In this document: piece after piece, positions 19,272 through 28,140 of the stretch
How positions within the stretch are numbered: position 1 is the first letter of the stretch
Layout of the letters: the number at the start of each line of letters is the position of its first letter
DNA from: Sphingomonas sp.
Lineage (GTDB): Bacteria > Pseudomonadota > Alphaproteobacteria > Sphingomonadales > Sphingomonadaceae
Assembly (NCBI RefSeq): GCF_019635515.1
Contig: NZ_JAHBZI010000001.1
Location: 1,550,001-1,614,000 of the forward strand
Length of the DNA stretch: 64,000 nucleotides
Reading direction: 5' to 3'
The notes under the pieces: model-generated
Seen by the model: the letters and a program-made list of their open reading frames with translations, nothing else
Told to the model about the DNA's origin: nothing
Databases searched by the model: none
Program-made: the position numbers and the translations under genes

Positions 19272-20975
19272 TCAATGATCGCTCGTATACACCGCCACGC
19301 TCGGCGCCACCGCGTCGAAGCGCACCCACAGCGCGATCGCCAGCCCGAGCACCACCAGCGCCCCCGCTGTTCGCATCGCCCGTGACCGCGCAATCTCCGG
19401 CATCAGCGGCAACAGCATCACCGTGCTCAGCCCCAGCGGCACGATCATCACGAACGGCATCCCCGGGCCCACCGCCTGGAACAGCGCATGCCCCAGTGTC
19501 AGCATATAGCCCATACCGATCGCAGCCGCGCCCGTCGCCACCCAGCGGCCCGCACCATCCGCCCGCCAGCGCATCGCCGCCGCGCCAACACCCCCGAGCA
19601 GCAGCGGAATCTGCAACGGAAACGCCGCGGTCGGCGCCATCGCCTGCGCCACCGCCGCCAGCAACAGGAAGGGCGTGACAGCCCCGGCCAGCACTTGGCT
19701 CGCCGGCCGCCGGCCGAGCAGCAGTCCCGCGACCAACGCGGCCGCCGCCACGCACAGCAACGCCGCCTGCGCCTCCAGCCGTGGGATCGCCGCGAGCCGG
19801 TCGTAATAATTTGTGGGCCCGTTCGCGATCGAGGCGAAATTGCTGATATAGAGCAGCAGTCCCGCGATCACGAGCAAGGCCAGCCAGATCCCCGCGCCGC
19901 GTCCGAACCCGCGCAGCGTCGTCACCCCCAGTCCGGCATAGGCATAGGCGCCCGCCGCGACGATCAGGATCAGCCAGCCGACCCAGGCCGAGTAGGCGAG
20001 GAACACCATCCCGAAGAGATCGTAGAATACCCGGTCCGGCGTCTTGCCCGGCAGTTCCGGCGCCGCCAGCAGTGCGCGGGTCAGGTCGAGCGTCTGGCGG
20101 CCCATGTCCTGCAACGATCCCTGATCGAGCGCGTCGGGCGTCGCCAGCGGCGAGTGATACAGCCCCGGCCGGCCGATGAACGCGAAGTTGAACCCCGGCA
20201 CGCCGAGCTTCTGGGCGACGGTATAGTCGGTCGAATTGGGCAGCTTCTTGTAGACGAACGCGCTGAGCGAGGTCGCCACGGGATGCCGCACGGCGCCGCC
20301 GAACAGGTCGATCATCGCGCCGTTCTGGTCGCCGGTCTCGAACATCGAGGCCCGCCCGCCGCCGCCGCGCGTCTCGAGATTGACGATCACGCCGACCCGG
20401 TCCTTGGCCGGGTTTGTCGCGAAGAATTGCTCGGCGCCTTCGAGCCCCAGTTCCTCACCGTCGGTGAGCAGCACCATCAGGTCGCGCTCTGGCTTCTGTC
20501 CGCCCGCAAGGAAGGCACGCACCGTTTCCAGGATCGCCGCCACGCCGGCGGTATCGTCGGCGGCGCCGGGCGATCCCCACACCGAATCGTGATGCGCCAT
20601 CAGCAGCACCGCCGGCTTGGTCGAATCCAGCCCGGGCAGCGTCGCCAGCAGATTGACCGCCTGCGCATCCGCCGGGCTGCCCCGCCATTTGTCGAGCCGC
20701 TCCTTGGCCTTGGCGCTGATCGGCGCGGTCGTGGTGGTGACCGTCATCCCCAGCGATCGCAGCCGCTTGATCAGGTAGTCGCGCACCCGCGCATTCTCCG
20801 GCGTGCCGGTCGGATGCGGCGCCTTGGCGATCTCGCGGACATCGGCCATCGCCCGTCCGGCGGAGAAGTCGGTCGCCGGCGCGTCGGCCGGGGCGGGGGA
20901 GGGCGTCGTCGTCGCGAACACCGCCAGCAGGATCGCGCCCACGCCCGCGACAGCCAAATGCATCCAGCTCTTCAT
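19272..20975 (-). CDS. M28 family metallopeptidase with C-terminal membrane domain
   Basis: A protein of 567 residues: an N-terminal signal anchor (HLAVAGVGAILLAVFAT), an M28 zinc aminopeptidase domain and then seven to eight hydrophobic segments. Di-zinc ligands are visible as LMAHHDSV, GAADDTAG and the catalytic Glu-Glu in DGEELGLEGAEQF. The domain order resembles eukaryotic Fxna/ERMP1-type peptidases. It likely degrades peptides at the periplasmic face of the inner membrane. A purine-rich GGGAGAGGG site precedes the ATG at 20975. It reads away from icd, with the icd terminator between them. Confidence 0.87.
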   Translation of the reverse strand: MKSWMHLAVAGVGAILLAVFATTTPSPAPADAPATDFSAGRAMADVREIAKAPHPTGTPENARVRDYLIKRLRSLGMTVTTTTAPISAKAKERLDKWRGSPADAQAVNLLATLPGLDSTKPAVLLMAHHDSVWGSPGAADDTAGVAAILETVRAFLAGGQKPERDLMVLLTDGEELGLEGAEQFFATNPAKDRVGVIVNLETRGGGGRASMFETGDQNGAMIDLFGGAVRHPVATSLSAFVYKKLPNSTDYTVAQKLGVPGFNFAFIGRPGLYHSPLATPDALDQGSLQDMGRQTLDLTRALLAAPELPGKTPDRVFYDLFGMVFLAYSAWVGWLILIVAAGAYAYAGLGVTTLRGFGRGAGIWLALLVIAGLLLYISNFASIANGPTNYYDRLAAIPRLEAQAALLCVAAAALVAGLLLGRRPASQVLAGAVTPFLLLAAVAQAMAPTAAFPLQIPLLLGGVGAAAMRWRADGAGRWVATGAAAIGMGYMLTLGHALFQAVGPGMPFVMIVPLGLSTVMLLPLMPEIARSRAMRTAGALVVLGLAIALWVRFDAVAPSVAVYTSDH

Positions 20976-21150
20976 GAAGCCCTCTCCCCTTTGGCCATGA
21001 GCCTAACGGGCAGGGTGACCTGCTTGCAATGCAGGATTTCAACTGCTTGGACGCAGCCGTCCGGCAGCGCCGGCCGCTCTTTGAAATCTCCTGTCCGAAA
21101 ACGGCCATGGTCAGTGCGAACGTCAGGTAACATTCGCGCCGCACAAACAA

Positions 21151-21176
21151 AAAGGGCGGCCCCGGGGCCGCCCTTT
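21151..21176 (-). terminator. Rho-independent terminator of icd
   Basis: A perfect 13-base inverted repeat (AAAGGGCGGCCCC at 21151-21163 and its complement at 21164-21176). Read on the minus strand, it begins 19 bases after the icd stop and is followed by TTTTTGTTTG. This is the clearest terminator in the window. The remaining intergenic sequence 20976-21150 carries the upstream region of the M28 gene; I see no gene in it. Confidence 0.9.
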
Positions 21177-21194
21177 CCGTCATTGGTTTGCGGC

Positions 21195-22415
21195 TTAGCC
21201 CCAGGTCGCCATCTCGGCTTCGAGGTTGACGCGGATCTGTTCGAAGAACTGCTCCGTCGTCATCCAGGCCTGTTCCGGGCCGATCAGCAGCGCCAGATCC
21301 TTGGTCATGTGGCCCGCCTCGACGGTCTCGATGCAGACGCGCTCGAGCGTTTCGGCGAACTTGGTCACGTCCGGTGTGCCATCGAATTTGCCGCGGAACG
21401 ACAGACCCTGCGTCCAGGCGAAGATCGAAGCGATCGGGTTGGTCGAGGTCGACTTGCCCTGCTGGTGCATGCGGTAATGGCGCGTCACGGTGCCGTGCGC
21501 CGCTTCCGCTTCGATGGTCTTGCCGTCGGGGGTCATCAGCACCGAAGTCATGAGGCCCAGCGAACCGAAGCCTTGTGCGACGGTGTCCGACTGGACGTCG
21601 CCGTCGTAATTCTTGCAGGCCCAGACGAACTTGCCGCTCCACTTGAGCGCCGATGCGACCATGTCGTCGATCAGGCGATGCTCGTAAACGATGCCGGCCG
21701 CCTTGAACTTGTCGGCGAATTCCTGGTCGAACACTTCCTGGAACAGATCCTTGAACCGGCCGTCATAGGCCTTGAGGATGGTGTTCTTGGTCGAAAGATA
21801 CAGCGGCCAGCCGCGGTCGAGCGCATAGTTCATGCTCGCCTTGGCGAAATCGCGGATCGAATCGTCGAGATTGTACATGCCCATCGCGACGCCCGAGCTC
21901 TGGAAGTCGAACACTTCCTTTTCGATCTTCTCGCCATTCTCGCCGTCCCAGATCATGCGCAGCTTGCCGGGGCCGGGGACGCGGAAATCGGTCGCGCGAT
22001 ATTGATCGCCGAACGCGTGACGGCCGACGACGATCGGGTCGGTCCAGCCCGGGACGAGCCTCGGCACGTTCTTGATGACGATCGGCTCGCGGAAGATGGT
22101 GCCGCCCAGGATGTTGCGGATCGTGCCGTTCGGCGACTTCCACATCTGCTTCAGGCCGAATTCCTCGACGCGGGCCTCGTCCGGGGTGATCGTCGCGCAC
22201 TTCACGCCTACGCCATATTGCTGAATCGCCTTGGCGCAGTCGATCGTGATCTGGTCGTCGGTCTCGTCGCGCTTCTCGACCGAGAGGTCGTAATATTTGA
22301 GGTCGATATCGAGATAGGGAAGGATCAGCCGCTCGCGGATCCACTGCCAGATGATCCGCGTCATTTCGTCGCCGTCGATCTCGACGACGGGGGTTACGAC
22401 CTTGATCTTCGCCAT
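21195..22415 (-). CDS. icd: NADP-dependent isocitrate dehydrogenase
   Basis: Oxidative decarboxylation of isocitrate to 2-oxoglutarate in the TCA cycle. The sequence is the homodimeric type related to eukaryotic IDH1/IDH2, not the E. coli type: start [40 protein letters not shown] for the substrate, [22 protein letters not shown] for metal ligands and [11 protein letters not shown] for the NADP phosphate site. Length 406 residues is typical. It stands alone with its own strong terminator. Confidence 0.97.
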   Translation of the reverse strand: MAKIKVVTPVVEIDGDEMTRIIWQWIRERLILPYLDIDLKYYDLSVEKRDETDDQITIDCAKAIQQYGVGVKCATITPDEARVEEFGLKQMWKSPNGTIRNILGGTIFREPIVIKNVPRLVPGWTDPIVVGRHAFGDQYRATDFRVPGPGKLRMIWDGENGEKIEKEVFDFQSSGVAMGMYNLDDSIRDFAKASMNYALDRGWPLYLSTKNTILKAYDGRFKDLFQEVFDQEFADKFKAAGIVYEHRLIDDMVASALKWSGKFVWACKNYDGDVQSDTVAQGFGSLGLMTSVLMTPDGKTIEAEAAHGTVTRHYRMHQQGKSTSTNPIASIFAWTQGLSFRGKFDGTPDVTKFAETLERVCIETVEAGHMTKDLALLIGPEQAWMTTEQFFEQIRVNLEAEMATWG

Positions 22416-22494
22416 TGCTCGCTAGTTCCTCATGAATGGGGGTTGGCGAGCGTCTAGGAGTATGAAGCCCGGGGATCAACCATCCCCGGCCCGA

Positions 22495-23109
22495 TCAGTC
22501 CCTCCAGGCCCACCAAAGCTGTGCCGGGGGGATGTTCACCCATTCCATGGCGTGATCGATCCGCGGGAAATAGGGCGCGAAGAAGTTCCGCACCTTGGGA
22601 TTATATTGATAGACCAGGAAGGCGCCGCCGGGGCGGATCACTTCGCTGGTCGCCTTGGCGATAGCGTCGCCCACGCCGGCGGGCAGGGTCGAGAAGGGCA
22701 GGCCCGAGGCGATATAGTCGGCATGGTCGAAGCCGTGATCCTTGACGATCTGCTTCACGTCCGCCGCCGAGCCCAGCACCGCCGAAAAGCGCGAATCGAT
22801 GATCGTGGCGTTGAGATAGGCGATGAAATCCGGATTGGTGTCGATCACGACGAGCTTGGCGTCGGACGCCAGCCGCTCGAGAATCGGCCGGGTGAAGGTG
22901 CCGACGCCGGGCCCATATTCGACGAACAGCTTGCACTGCTCGAAATCGACCTTGCTCAGCATGTGACGGACGAGCCGCTGCGACGAGGAGGCGATCGCGC
23001 CGACCATCACCGGATGCTTGAAGAACCCCTTGAGGAACATCATCGCCGGAGAAGGCAGGCCGGCGGCGCGGCGGCGGCTACGGCGCTCGGCTGCGGTCGA
23101 TGCGGGCAT
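22495..23109 (-). CDS. SAM-dependent methyltransferase, phospholipid N-methyltransferase-like
   Basis: A class I methyltransferase of 204 residues. Motif I is FVEYGPGVGTFTRPIL, motif II VVIDTNPDFIAYLN, and ASGLPFSTLP follows, the post-I region seen in PmtA/rRNA-adenine-methylase-like enzymes. The N-terminal helix with FLKGFFKHPVMVGAIASSSQRLVRHML is typical of the alphaproteobacterial phospholipid N-methyltransferase family. It stands divergent from psd-pssA, the genes that make phosphatidylethanolamine, its likely substrate. The start at 23109 has GAGAAG upstream; a start at 23178 without a ribosome site would add 23 basic residues. The lipid substrate is inferred. Confidence 0.72.
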   Translation of the reverse strand: MPASTAAERRSRRRAAGLPSPAMMFLKGFFKHPVMVGAIASSSQRLVRHMLSKVDFEQCKLFVEYGPGVGTFTRPILERLASDAKLVVIDTNPDFIAYLNATIIDSRFSAVLGSAADVKQIVKDHGFDHADYIASGLPFSTLPAGVGDAIAKATSEVIRPGGAFLVYQYNPKVRNFFAPYFPRIDHAMEWVNIPPAQLWWAWRD

Positions 23110-23319
23110 GGTATAGATCTTCTCGCGATAATTTCGGGGGCGGCGATGCGCCCTGCGCAAAAACGAACGAACATTCAAGGCTTGAGGTTCATTTCATGCG
23201 GTTTACGCGGCGGAAAGCCCTTCGCGTTCGCGGCGGAAGCCAGCGGGCGAACAACGTACAGGGCTGGATAAGCATATCCCCGTCTAGGAAAGCCCGGGCT
23301 GCCGGGCTAGAGGCGAGGC

Positions 23320-24048
23320 ATGGCATCCCTCGACAAGCCGCCGCTCGGCACCACGACCGTCAAATGGCGTTTCCCGGAAATCCATCCGGAAGGCCGCAAA
23401 TATGTGGCGATCGCCGCCGCTATCGCCTTCGCGTTCCTGTTCATCTGGGATTTCATCGTCTGGCCGCTGGTGTTCCTCACCCTCGGTGTCGCGGCGTTCT
23501 TCCGCGATCCGGTGCGCGTGACGCCGCAGGGCGAGGGGCTGATCGTCTCGCCCGCCGACGGGCTGATCACGATGATCGAACGCGTCGAACTGCCGCCCGA
23601 ACTGCGCGGCCCGCAGGCGCTGGGCGACAAGCCGATGATCCGGGTCTCGGTGTTCATGAGCGTGTTCGACGTCCATGTGAACCGCACGCCCGTCACCGGC
23701 ACGATCAAGCATGTCATCTATATCAGCGGTAAGTTCATGAACGCCGATTTCGACAAGGCCAGCGAAGAGAATGAGCGCCAGCATTTCGTGGTCGAGGACA
23801 AGAACGGGGTCCGCTTCGGCTTCACCCAGATCGCCGGGCTGGTCGCGCGCCGCATCGTCGCCTTCGTCAAGGCGGGTGACATGGTCGTGGCCGGGCAGCG
23901 TATCGGCCTGATCCGCTTCGGCAGCCGCGTCGATGTGTTCCTGCCCGAAGGCTATGGCTGCGCCGTCGCGCTCGGCCAGCGCGCCATCGCCGGCGAGACG
24001 ATCCTCGCCAGGCGCGGCATATCCGATATGGCCGGCGTCTCGCAGTGA
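23320..24048 (+). CDS. psd: Phosphatidylserine decarboxylase proenzyme
   Basis: Converts phosphatidylserine to phosphatidylethanolamine at the inner membrane. This is the short (242-residue) archaeal/alphaproteobacterial type with an N-terminal hydrophobic hairpin ([27 protein letters not shown]) and the self-cleavage site RFGSRVD, where Ser202 becomes the pyruvoyl group of the small alpha chain. VSPADG and [13 protein letters not shown] are conserved. The stop overlaps the pssA GTG start (GTGA), so the two enzymes of one pathway are translationally coupled. Confidence 0.95.
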   Translation: MASLDKPPLGTTTVKWRFPEIHPEGRKYVAIAAAIAFAFLFIWDFIVWPLVFLTLGVAAFFRDPVRVTPQGEGLIVSPADGLITMIERVELPPELRGPQALGDKPMIRVSVFMSVFDVHVNRTPVTGTIKHVIYISGKFMNADFDKASEENERQHFVVEDKNGVRFGFTQIAGLVARRIVAFVKAGDMVVAGQRIGLIRFGSRVDVFLPEGYGCAVALGQRAIAGETILARRGISDMAGVSQ

Positions 24049-24857
24049 GGCCGGCGCGGGTCCGGCGTGTGCGCCCGCCCCGGGTCCGGCGCGGGATACC
24101 GCTTCGCGCCATCGCTCCCAATGTCGTCACGGCGCTCGCATTGTGTTCGGGGCTGACCGCGATCCGCTTCGCGATGGACGCGAAGTGGGAACAGGCGGTG
24201 CTGATGGTGCTGATCGCCGGGTTGCTTGACGGGATCGATGGCAAGGTCGCCCGCCTTGTGCGCGGCGAGAGCCGCTTCGGCGCTGAACTGGACAGTCTGT
24301 CGGACGCGATCGCGTTCGGCGTCGCACCGGCGCTGATCCTCTATCTCTGGTCACTCCACCATCTCGGCAATTTCGGCTGGATGGTCGCGCTGGTCCATGC
24401 ACTGTTCTGCGTGCTGCGCCTCGCGCGTTTCAATGCCGGGATCGACAATGAAGATCAGCCGCACAAATCGGCGGGCTTCCTGACCGGCGTTCCCGCACCG
24501 GCTGGTGCGATCCTGGCGCTCGCGCCGCTCTATCTTTGGCTATCGACCGCCGAGCCACATCTCGACCAGCCTTATATCGTCGCGCCGTGGAGCCTGATGG
24601 TCGCGCTGCTGATGATCTCGAGCCTGGCGACCTATGCGCCCGCGATCCGCCTCAAGCAGCGTATCCGCTTCGAAGTGCTGGTGATCCTCGCGGCTGCGGT
24701 GGCGGCGCTGGTCGCCGCGCCATGGCCTACGCTGGCGGGCATCGCGTTGCTCTATCTGGCGACGATCCCGTTCAGCATTCGCAGCTATCGGCGGATCAGG
24801 CTGCAGCGCGCAGCGGCATCCGCAGCGGCATCCGCGCCGGAACCCGGCAGGCAGTAA
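24045..24857 (+). CDS. pssA: CDP-diacylglycerol-serine O-phosphatidyltransferase
   Basis: Makes phosphatidylserine from CDP-diacylglycerol and serine. The CDP-alcohol phosphotransferase motif D-G-x2-A-R-x8-G-x3-D-x3-D is complete (Asp65, Gly66, Ala69, Arg70, Gly79, Asp83, Asp87). There are about eight membrane segments in 270 residues, with an Arg/Pro-rich N-terminus. GTG start overlaps the psd stop. The last 62 bases overlap, tail to tail, a small membrane-protein gene on the other strand; the C-terminal Ala/Ser tail ([13 protein letters not shown]) comes from a 12-base tandem repeat inside this overlap. Confidence 0.95.
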   Translation: MRPARVRRVRPPRVRRGIPLRAIAPNVVTALALCSGLTAIRFAMDAKWEQAVLMVLIAGLLDGIDGKVARLVRGESRFGAELDSLSDAIAFGVAPALILYLWSLHHLGNFGWMVALVHALFCVLRLARFNAGIDNEDQPHKSAGFLTGVPAPAGAILALAPLYLWLSTAEPHLDQPYIVAPWSLMVALLMISSLATYAPAIRLKQRIRFEVLVILAAAVAALVAAPWPTLAGIALLYLATIPFSIRSYRRIRLQRAAASAAASAPEPGRQ

Positions 24858-25008
24858 CGCGCGAGACGCGCATCGGCAGTTCGGGAACCGCGACCGGGGC
24901 AATCAGGCTGCGATAGCGATGAAGCTGGGGACGGACGCTCGCATACAGCGTCCAGACCGCCGCGGCGAAGGCCGTAGCAAATAGCAGCATGGTGAAAATT
25001 GCGCTCAT
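24796..25008 (-). CDS. Small SOS-controlled single-pass membrane protein
   Basis: A protein of 70 residues: one hydrophobic helix (about residues 3-23, IFTMLLFATAFAAAVWTLYA) followed by a basic, Arg- and Pro-rich tail (RPQLHRYR, then [13 protein letters not shown]). I recognise no family. Support for a real gene: a promoter with two LexA sites reads straight into it (25105-25153), its ATG is the first ATG or GTG after the predicted transcript start, AAGGGGAA lies upstream, and third codon positions are strongly G/C. The 3' end overlaps pssA by 62 bases. By analogy with small SOS-induced membrane proteins such as Caulobacter SidA, it could act on division or the membrane after DNA damage; this is inference. 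Confidence 0.62.
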   Translation of the reverse strand: MSAIFTMLLFATAFAAAVWTLYASVRPQLHRYRSLIAPVAVPELPMRVSRVTACRVPARMPLRMPLRAAA

Positions 25009-25104
25009 CGACCCGGTTCCCCTTCTTGCTTGCCCAAGTGGCGGGATTCCAGTGGTTCAGAATTGCTCCGACCCGTTCAGGTTCCCTGTCCGCCTTCTGA
25101 ACCC

Positions 25105-25153
25105 TTTATGTTCCGTTGATGTTCTCATGTCAAGCGATGTTCTCGCATCGTTC
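25105..25153 (-). promoter_or_regulatory. Promoter with two LexA (SOS) sites
   Basis: On the minus strand a -35 element TTGACA (25128-25133) and a -10 element CATAAA (25105-25110) are separated by exactly 17 bases. One GTTC-N7-GTTC LexA site (25110-25124) fills the spacer and a second (25139-25153) lies just upstream of the -35. LexA bound there should block RNA polymerase. The promoter points to the 70-residue membrane protein; predicted transcription start is near 25098. The sites also lie just upstream of a weak rpsB promoter candidate on the plus strand. Confidence 0.78.
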
Positions 25154-25157
25154 TCAC

Positions 25158-25185
25158 TTGCATCGGCAGGCATTCCCGGCTAACG
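25158..25185 (+). promoter_or_regulatory. Candidate rpsB promoter
   Basis: TTGCAT (25158-25163) and CTAACG (25180-25185) are separated by 16 bases, about 100 bases before rpsB. The match is weak and not unique. It is listed because rpsB-tsf needs a promoter in this interval and no better pair is visible. It starts 5 bases after the second LexA site. Confidence 0.3.
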
Positions 25186-25204
25186 GCGCGCCCTCAACCC
25201 CACA

Positions 25205-25255
25205 TGGGAAGCAACATAACCCGGTGCCGGAGCCTCTCCGGTCACTCGCTTCCCA
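25205..25255 (+). promoter_or_regulatory. Structured 5' leader of rpsB
   Basis: Two nested perfect stems lie in the untranslated leader: TGGGAAGC (25205-25212) with GCTTCCCA (25248-25255), enclosing CCGGAG (25227-25232) with CTCCGG (25236-25241). The structure ends 28 bases before the rpsB ATG. In other bacteria S2 represses its own operon by binding the rpsB leader; this element is in the right place for that role. Homology to a described leader motif could not be tested. Confidence 0.5.
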
Positions 25256-25282
25256 GAGGATCAACCGGAAGGATATATCCCT

Positions 25283-26197
25283 ATGGCGGCTCCTGTCGTC
25301 TCCATGCAGCAATTGCTCGAATCGGGCGCGCATTTCGGCCACCAGACGCATCGCTGGAACCCGAAGATGAAGCCCTACATCTTTGGCGACCGCAACGGCG
25401 TCCATATCATTGATCTGTCGCAGACCGTTCCGCTCTTCGCGCGCGCCCTCGAGTTCGTGAACTCGACCGTGGCCGCCGGGGGCAAGGTTCTCTTCGTCGG
25501 CACCAAGCGCCAAGCGCAGGAGCCGATCGCCGAGGCCGCGCGCCGTTCGGGCCAGCACTTCGTCAACCATCGCTGGCTGGGCGGCATGCTCACCAACTGG
25601 AAGACCATCTCGGGCTCGATCAAGCGCCTCAAGACGCTCGAAGAGCAGCTTTCGGGCGAGACCCACGGCCTCACCAAGAAGGAAGTGCTCAACCTGACCC
25701 GCGAGCGCGACAAGCTCGAGCTTTCGCTCGGCGGCATCCGCGACATGGGCGGTGTTCCCGACATCATGTTCGTGATCGACGCGAACAAGGAAGAGCTGGC
25801 GATCAAGGAAGCCAACACGCTCGGCATTCCCGTCGTCGCGATCCTCGATTCGAACGTCTCGCCCGATGGCATCGCGTTCCCGGTTCCGGCGAATGACGAC
25901 GCCAGCCGCGCGATCCGCCTCTACTGCGAAGCCGTGGCGATCGCCGCGACCCGCGGCGGTCAGGACGCGATGGCCCGCAGCGGCCGCGATCTCGGCGCGC
26001 AGGAAGTCGCGCCCGTCGAGGAAGCCATCCAGGCGCCCGTCGCCGCGCCGGCCGCTGAGGAGGCTCCCGCCGCCGACGCTCCGGTCGTGACCGCGGAAGA
26101 GTTCGAAGCGCCTGCCGCTGCCGCCGAGCCGGAAGCGCCCGCGGCTTCGACCGAGCCGGAAACGGCTGTCGAAGGCGAGCGTCAGATCGACGCGTAA
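25283..26197 (+). CDS. rpsB: 30S ribosomal protein S2 (uS2)
   Basis: A small-subunit ribosomal protein. The family start [28 protein letters not shown] and the core [16 protein letters not shown] and [19 protein letters not shown] are intact. At 304 residues it is longer than the usual 240-260 because of a C-terminal Ala/Glu/Pro-rich acidic extension from about residue 240. GGAAGGA precedes the ATG. A structured leader lies upstream, and a hairpin separates it from tsf. Confidence 0.98.
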   Translation: MAAPVVSMQQLLESGAHFGHQTHRWNPKMKPYIFGDRNGVHIIDLSQTVPLFARALEFVNSTVAAGGKVLFVGTKRQAQEPIAEAARRSGQHFVNHRWLGGMLTNWKTISGSIKRLKTLEEQLSGETHGLTKKEVLNLTRERDKLELSLGGIRDMGGVPDIMFVIDANKEELAIKEANTLGIPVVAILDSNVSPDGIAFPVPANDDASRAIRLYCEAVAIAATRGGQDAMARSGRDLGAQEVAPVEEAIQAPVAAPAAEEAPAADAPVVTAEEFEAPAAAAEPEAPAASTEPETAVEGERQIDA

Positions 26198-26220
26198 GCG
26201 TCGTCACGCACCTGTAATCG

Positions 26221-26263
26221 GGGCGGGGCAGGGCGTTACGCACTGCTCCGCCCGACCAGTTTT
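26221..26263 (+). terminator. Hairpin between rpsB and tsf (attenuator-like)
   Basis: An 11-base stem with one mismatch (GGGCGGGGCAG at 26221-26231, CTGCTCCGCCC at 26243-26253), an 11-base loop, and then TTTT at 26260-26263. It lies 20 bases before the tsf ATG. It may partially terminate transcription or act as an RNA processing signal that sets the S2 to EF-Ts ratio. Confidence 0.5.
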
Positions 26264-26283
26264 GAAAATCTGAGGAATTAGAC

Positions 26284-27219
26284 ATGGCAGAGATCACCGC
26301 AGCAGCCGTCAAGGAACTGCGCGAGCGCTCGGGCGCCGGCATGATGGATTGCAAGAAGGCGCTCACCGAAACCAATGGCGACATCGAAGCGGCCAGCGAT
26401 TGGCTGCGCTCGAAGGGCCTCGCCGCCGCCGCCAAGAAGTCGAGCCGCACCGCTGCTGAAGGCCTGGTCGGCGTCGCCGTCGCTGGCACCAAGGGTGTTG
26501 CCGTCGAGGTCAACTCGCAGACCGATTTCGTCGCCAAGAACGAGATCTTCCAGAATTTCGTTCGCGAAGTCACTGCCATCGCGCTCGAAAAGGGCGACGA
26601 TGTCGAGGCGCTCAAGGCTACTTCGATGGCAGCCGGCGGCACCGTCGACGAAGTCCTTGTCGCCAACATCGCGACCATCGGCGAGAACCAGGTTCTCCGC
26701 CGCGCCAAGGCCGTTGCGGTCAGCAACGGCGCGGTGATCCCGTATGTCCACAACGCCGCGGCCCCGGGTCTCGGCAAGATCGGCGTGCTCGTCGCGCTCG
26801 AATCGGACGCGGGCGTCGATGTGCTCGAGCCGCTCGGCAAGCAGATCGCGATGCACATCGCGGCCGCGTTCCCGCTGGCGCTGACCGTTGACGATCTCGA
26901 CGCCGAAGTCGTCGAGCGCGAGGCTGCGATCCTGCGCGAGAAGAACGCCGAGAAGATCGTCGGCAAGAGCGCCGAAGTGGCCGAGAAGATCCTCAACGGC
27001 CCGATCGAGAAGTTCAAGAAAGAGAACGCGCTGATGACCCAGGCGTTCGTCATGGACGGCAAGACTCCGGTCGCTGACGTGATCGCCAAGGCCGGCAAGG
27101 ATGCCGGCGCGACGATCACCCTCAAGGACTATGTCCGCTTCCAGCTCGGTGAAGGCATCGAGAAGGAAGAGAGCGACTTCGCCGCCGAAGTGGCCGCGAC
27201 GGCCGGCCTGACCAAGTAA
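26284..27219 (+). CDS. tsf: Translation elongation factor Ts
   Basis: The guanine-nucleotide exchange factor for EF-Tu. At 311 residues it is full length: an N-terminal UBA-like domain with [21 protein letters not shown], the TDFVAKN motif that contacts EF-Tu Mg2+ site residues, then the core and dimerisation regions. GAGGAATTAGAC precedes the ATG. Co-transcribed with rpsB; a GAAA-loop hairpin follows. Confidence 0.98.
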   Translation: MAEITAAAVKELRERSGAGMMDCKKALTETNGDIEAASDWLRSKGLAAAAKKSSRTAAEGLVGVAVAGTKGVAVEVNSQTDFVAKNEIFQNFVREVTAIALEKGDDVEALKATSMAAGGTVDEVLVANIATIGENQVLRRAKAVAVSNGAVIPYVHNAAAPGLGKIGVLVALESDAGVDVLEPLGKQIAMHIAAAFPLALTVDDLDAEVVEREAAILREKNAEKIVGKSAEVAEKILNGPIEKFKKENALMTQAFVMDGKTPVADVIAKAGKDAGATITLKDYVRFQLGEGIEKEESDFAAEVAATAGLTK

Positions 27220-27264
27220 ACGAATGTGCCGGGGCTCGCCCCGGGATATTGTCGAACACGCGAG

Positions 27265-27286
27265 CGGCGGGAGGAAACTCCCGCCG
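27265..27286 (+). terminator. Terminator after tsf
   Basis: A perfect 9-base stem (CGGCGGGAG at 27265-27273, CTCCCGCCG at 27278-27286) closed by a GAAA tetraloop, followed by TTCCGCGTTTG. It lies between the convergent tsf and DUF4198 genes and can serve both directions, though the T-run is poor. Confidence 0.6.
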
Positions 27287-27300
27287 TTCCGCGTTTGGGA

Positions 27301-28098
27301 TCAGGCCGCGTCGAACGCCAGCGTGTAGGTATAGCTGCGATACGGCGTCTCGGCGCCAGCGGGTGCCTTGGCGCGGTGACGGACCAGGATCAGGTACGTA
27401 CCGGCATCTTGCGGCGTGAGCGTGAAGCCGCCCGTGGGGTCGCTCCTTGTTTCGCCCGCGACCTTCTTGCCGTCATAGACGCCGGCGGCGCGGAATAAGG
27501 TGATCTCGGTGTTCGCCAGCGGTTTGCCATCGAACAGCAATAGGAAGCGCGCGCTTTCGCCAGCGGTGATCGAATTGGGATGGGTGATGGCCTGAATCTC
27601 GAGCGCGCCACCCAGCGGCTTGAGCGCGGCGTCATTCGCGGCGCCGCGCGTCACATAGGCATCGGCCAGCGTCATGCTCTGGACCTTGACCAGTGAAGCG
27701 CCTTCGGGCGCCTTGGCGCCGTCTTCGCCCTGGATGATCCATTTGCCGCCGTCATTGTACATCGTCCCCATCCGTCCGGCGCGCTGGCCGGTGCTGATCC
27801 GATAGGTGCCGTCCATCTTGGTGTCGGCCTCGAAAATCGCGAGATCGCGCAGATAGGTGACGGGGCCGACGTCGCCGCGGGTGCCGTCGGGGCGGATGAG
27901 GTGAAAGGGCGCGTCGCGCATTGCGACCTCGGGAACGAACGCGTCTTCCGCAAAGCTTGCCGAGACCGTCACATGGTCGCCCTTGCCAAGGTCGAACATG
28001 GTCGGCAGCACATAGGGCATGTGCGCGCTGGCGACGCCGGCGATGACGAGCGACGCACTTGCGGCAAAGGCGGCGGCGCGCTTCAGGATTGATTGCAT
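27301..28098 (-). CDS. DUF4198 domain-containing periplasmic protein
   Basis: A protein of 265 residues with a signal peptide (FAASASLVIAGVASAH). Mature residues begin HMPYVLPTMFDL, a typical DUF4198 start with a histidine at the new N-terminus that could bind a metal. The C-terminal half, beginning about ALEIQAITHPNSITAGESARFLLLFDGKPLANTEITLF, is an immunoglobulin-like fold ending in YTYTLAFDA. Family members are linked to metal (nickel, cobalt or iron) uptake and often travel with TonB-dependent receptors. A Fur-like inverted repeat lies upstream. It interrupts the tsf-pyrH gene run on the opposite strand, which suggests insertion of a separate unit. Confidence 0.85.
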   Translation of the reverse strand: MQSILKRAAAFAASASLVIAGVASAHMPYVLPTMFDLGKGDHVTVSASFAEDAFVPEVAMRDAPFHLIRPDGTRGDVGPVTYLRDLAIFEADTKMDGTYRISTGQRAGRMGTMYNDGGKWIIQGEDGAKAPEGASLVKVQSMTLADAYVTRGAANDAALKPLGGALEIQAITHPNSITAGESARFLLLFDGKPLANTEITLFRAAGVYDGKKVAGETRSDPTGGFTLTPQDAGTYLILVRHRAKAPAGAETPYRSYTYTLAFDAA

Positions 28099-28140
28099 GT
28101 GAATACCCCGAGATTTGTCCAGTGGAGCTTTATAGAGCTA

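Noticed and set aside
19488..22457. A 989-codon open frame on the plus strand
   Set aside because: It runs antisense to the M28 peptidase and icd, both well supported by motifs. Its composition (Arg/His/Gln-rich, no domain) is typical of high-GC antisense frames.
25055..25153. Cluster of GTTC repeats as a possible CRISPR or satellite
   Set aside because: The spacing of four copies gives two exact LexA sites; the remaining copies are irregular, and there are no repeats of CRISPR length.
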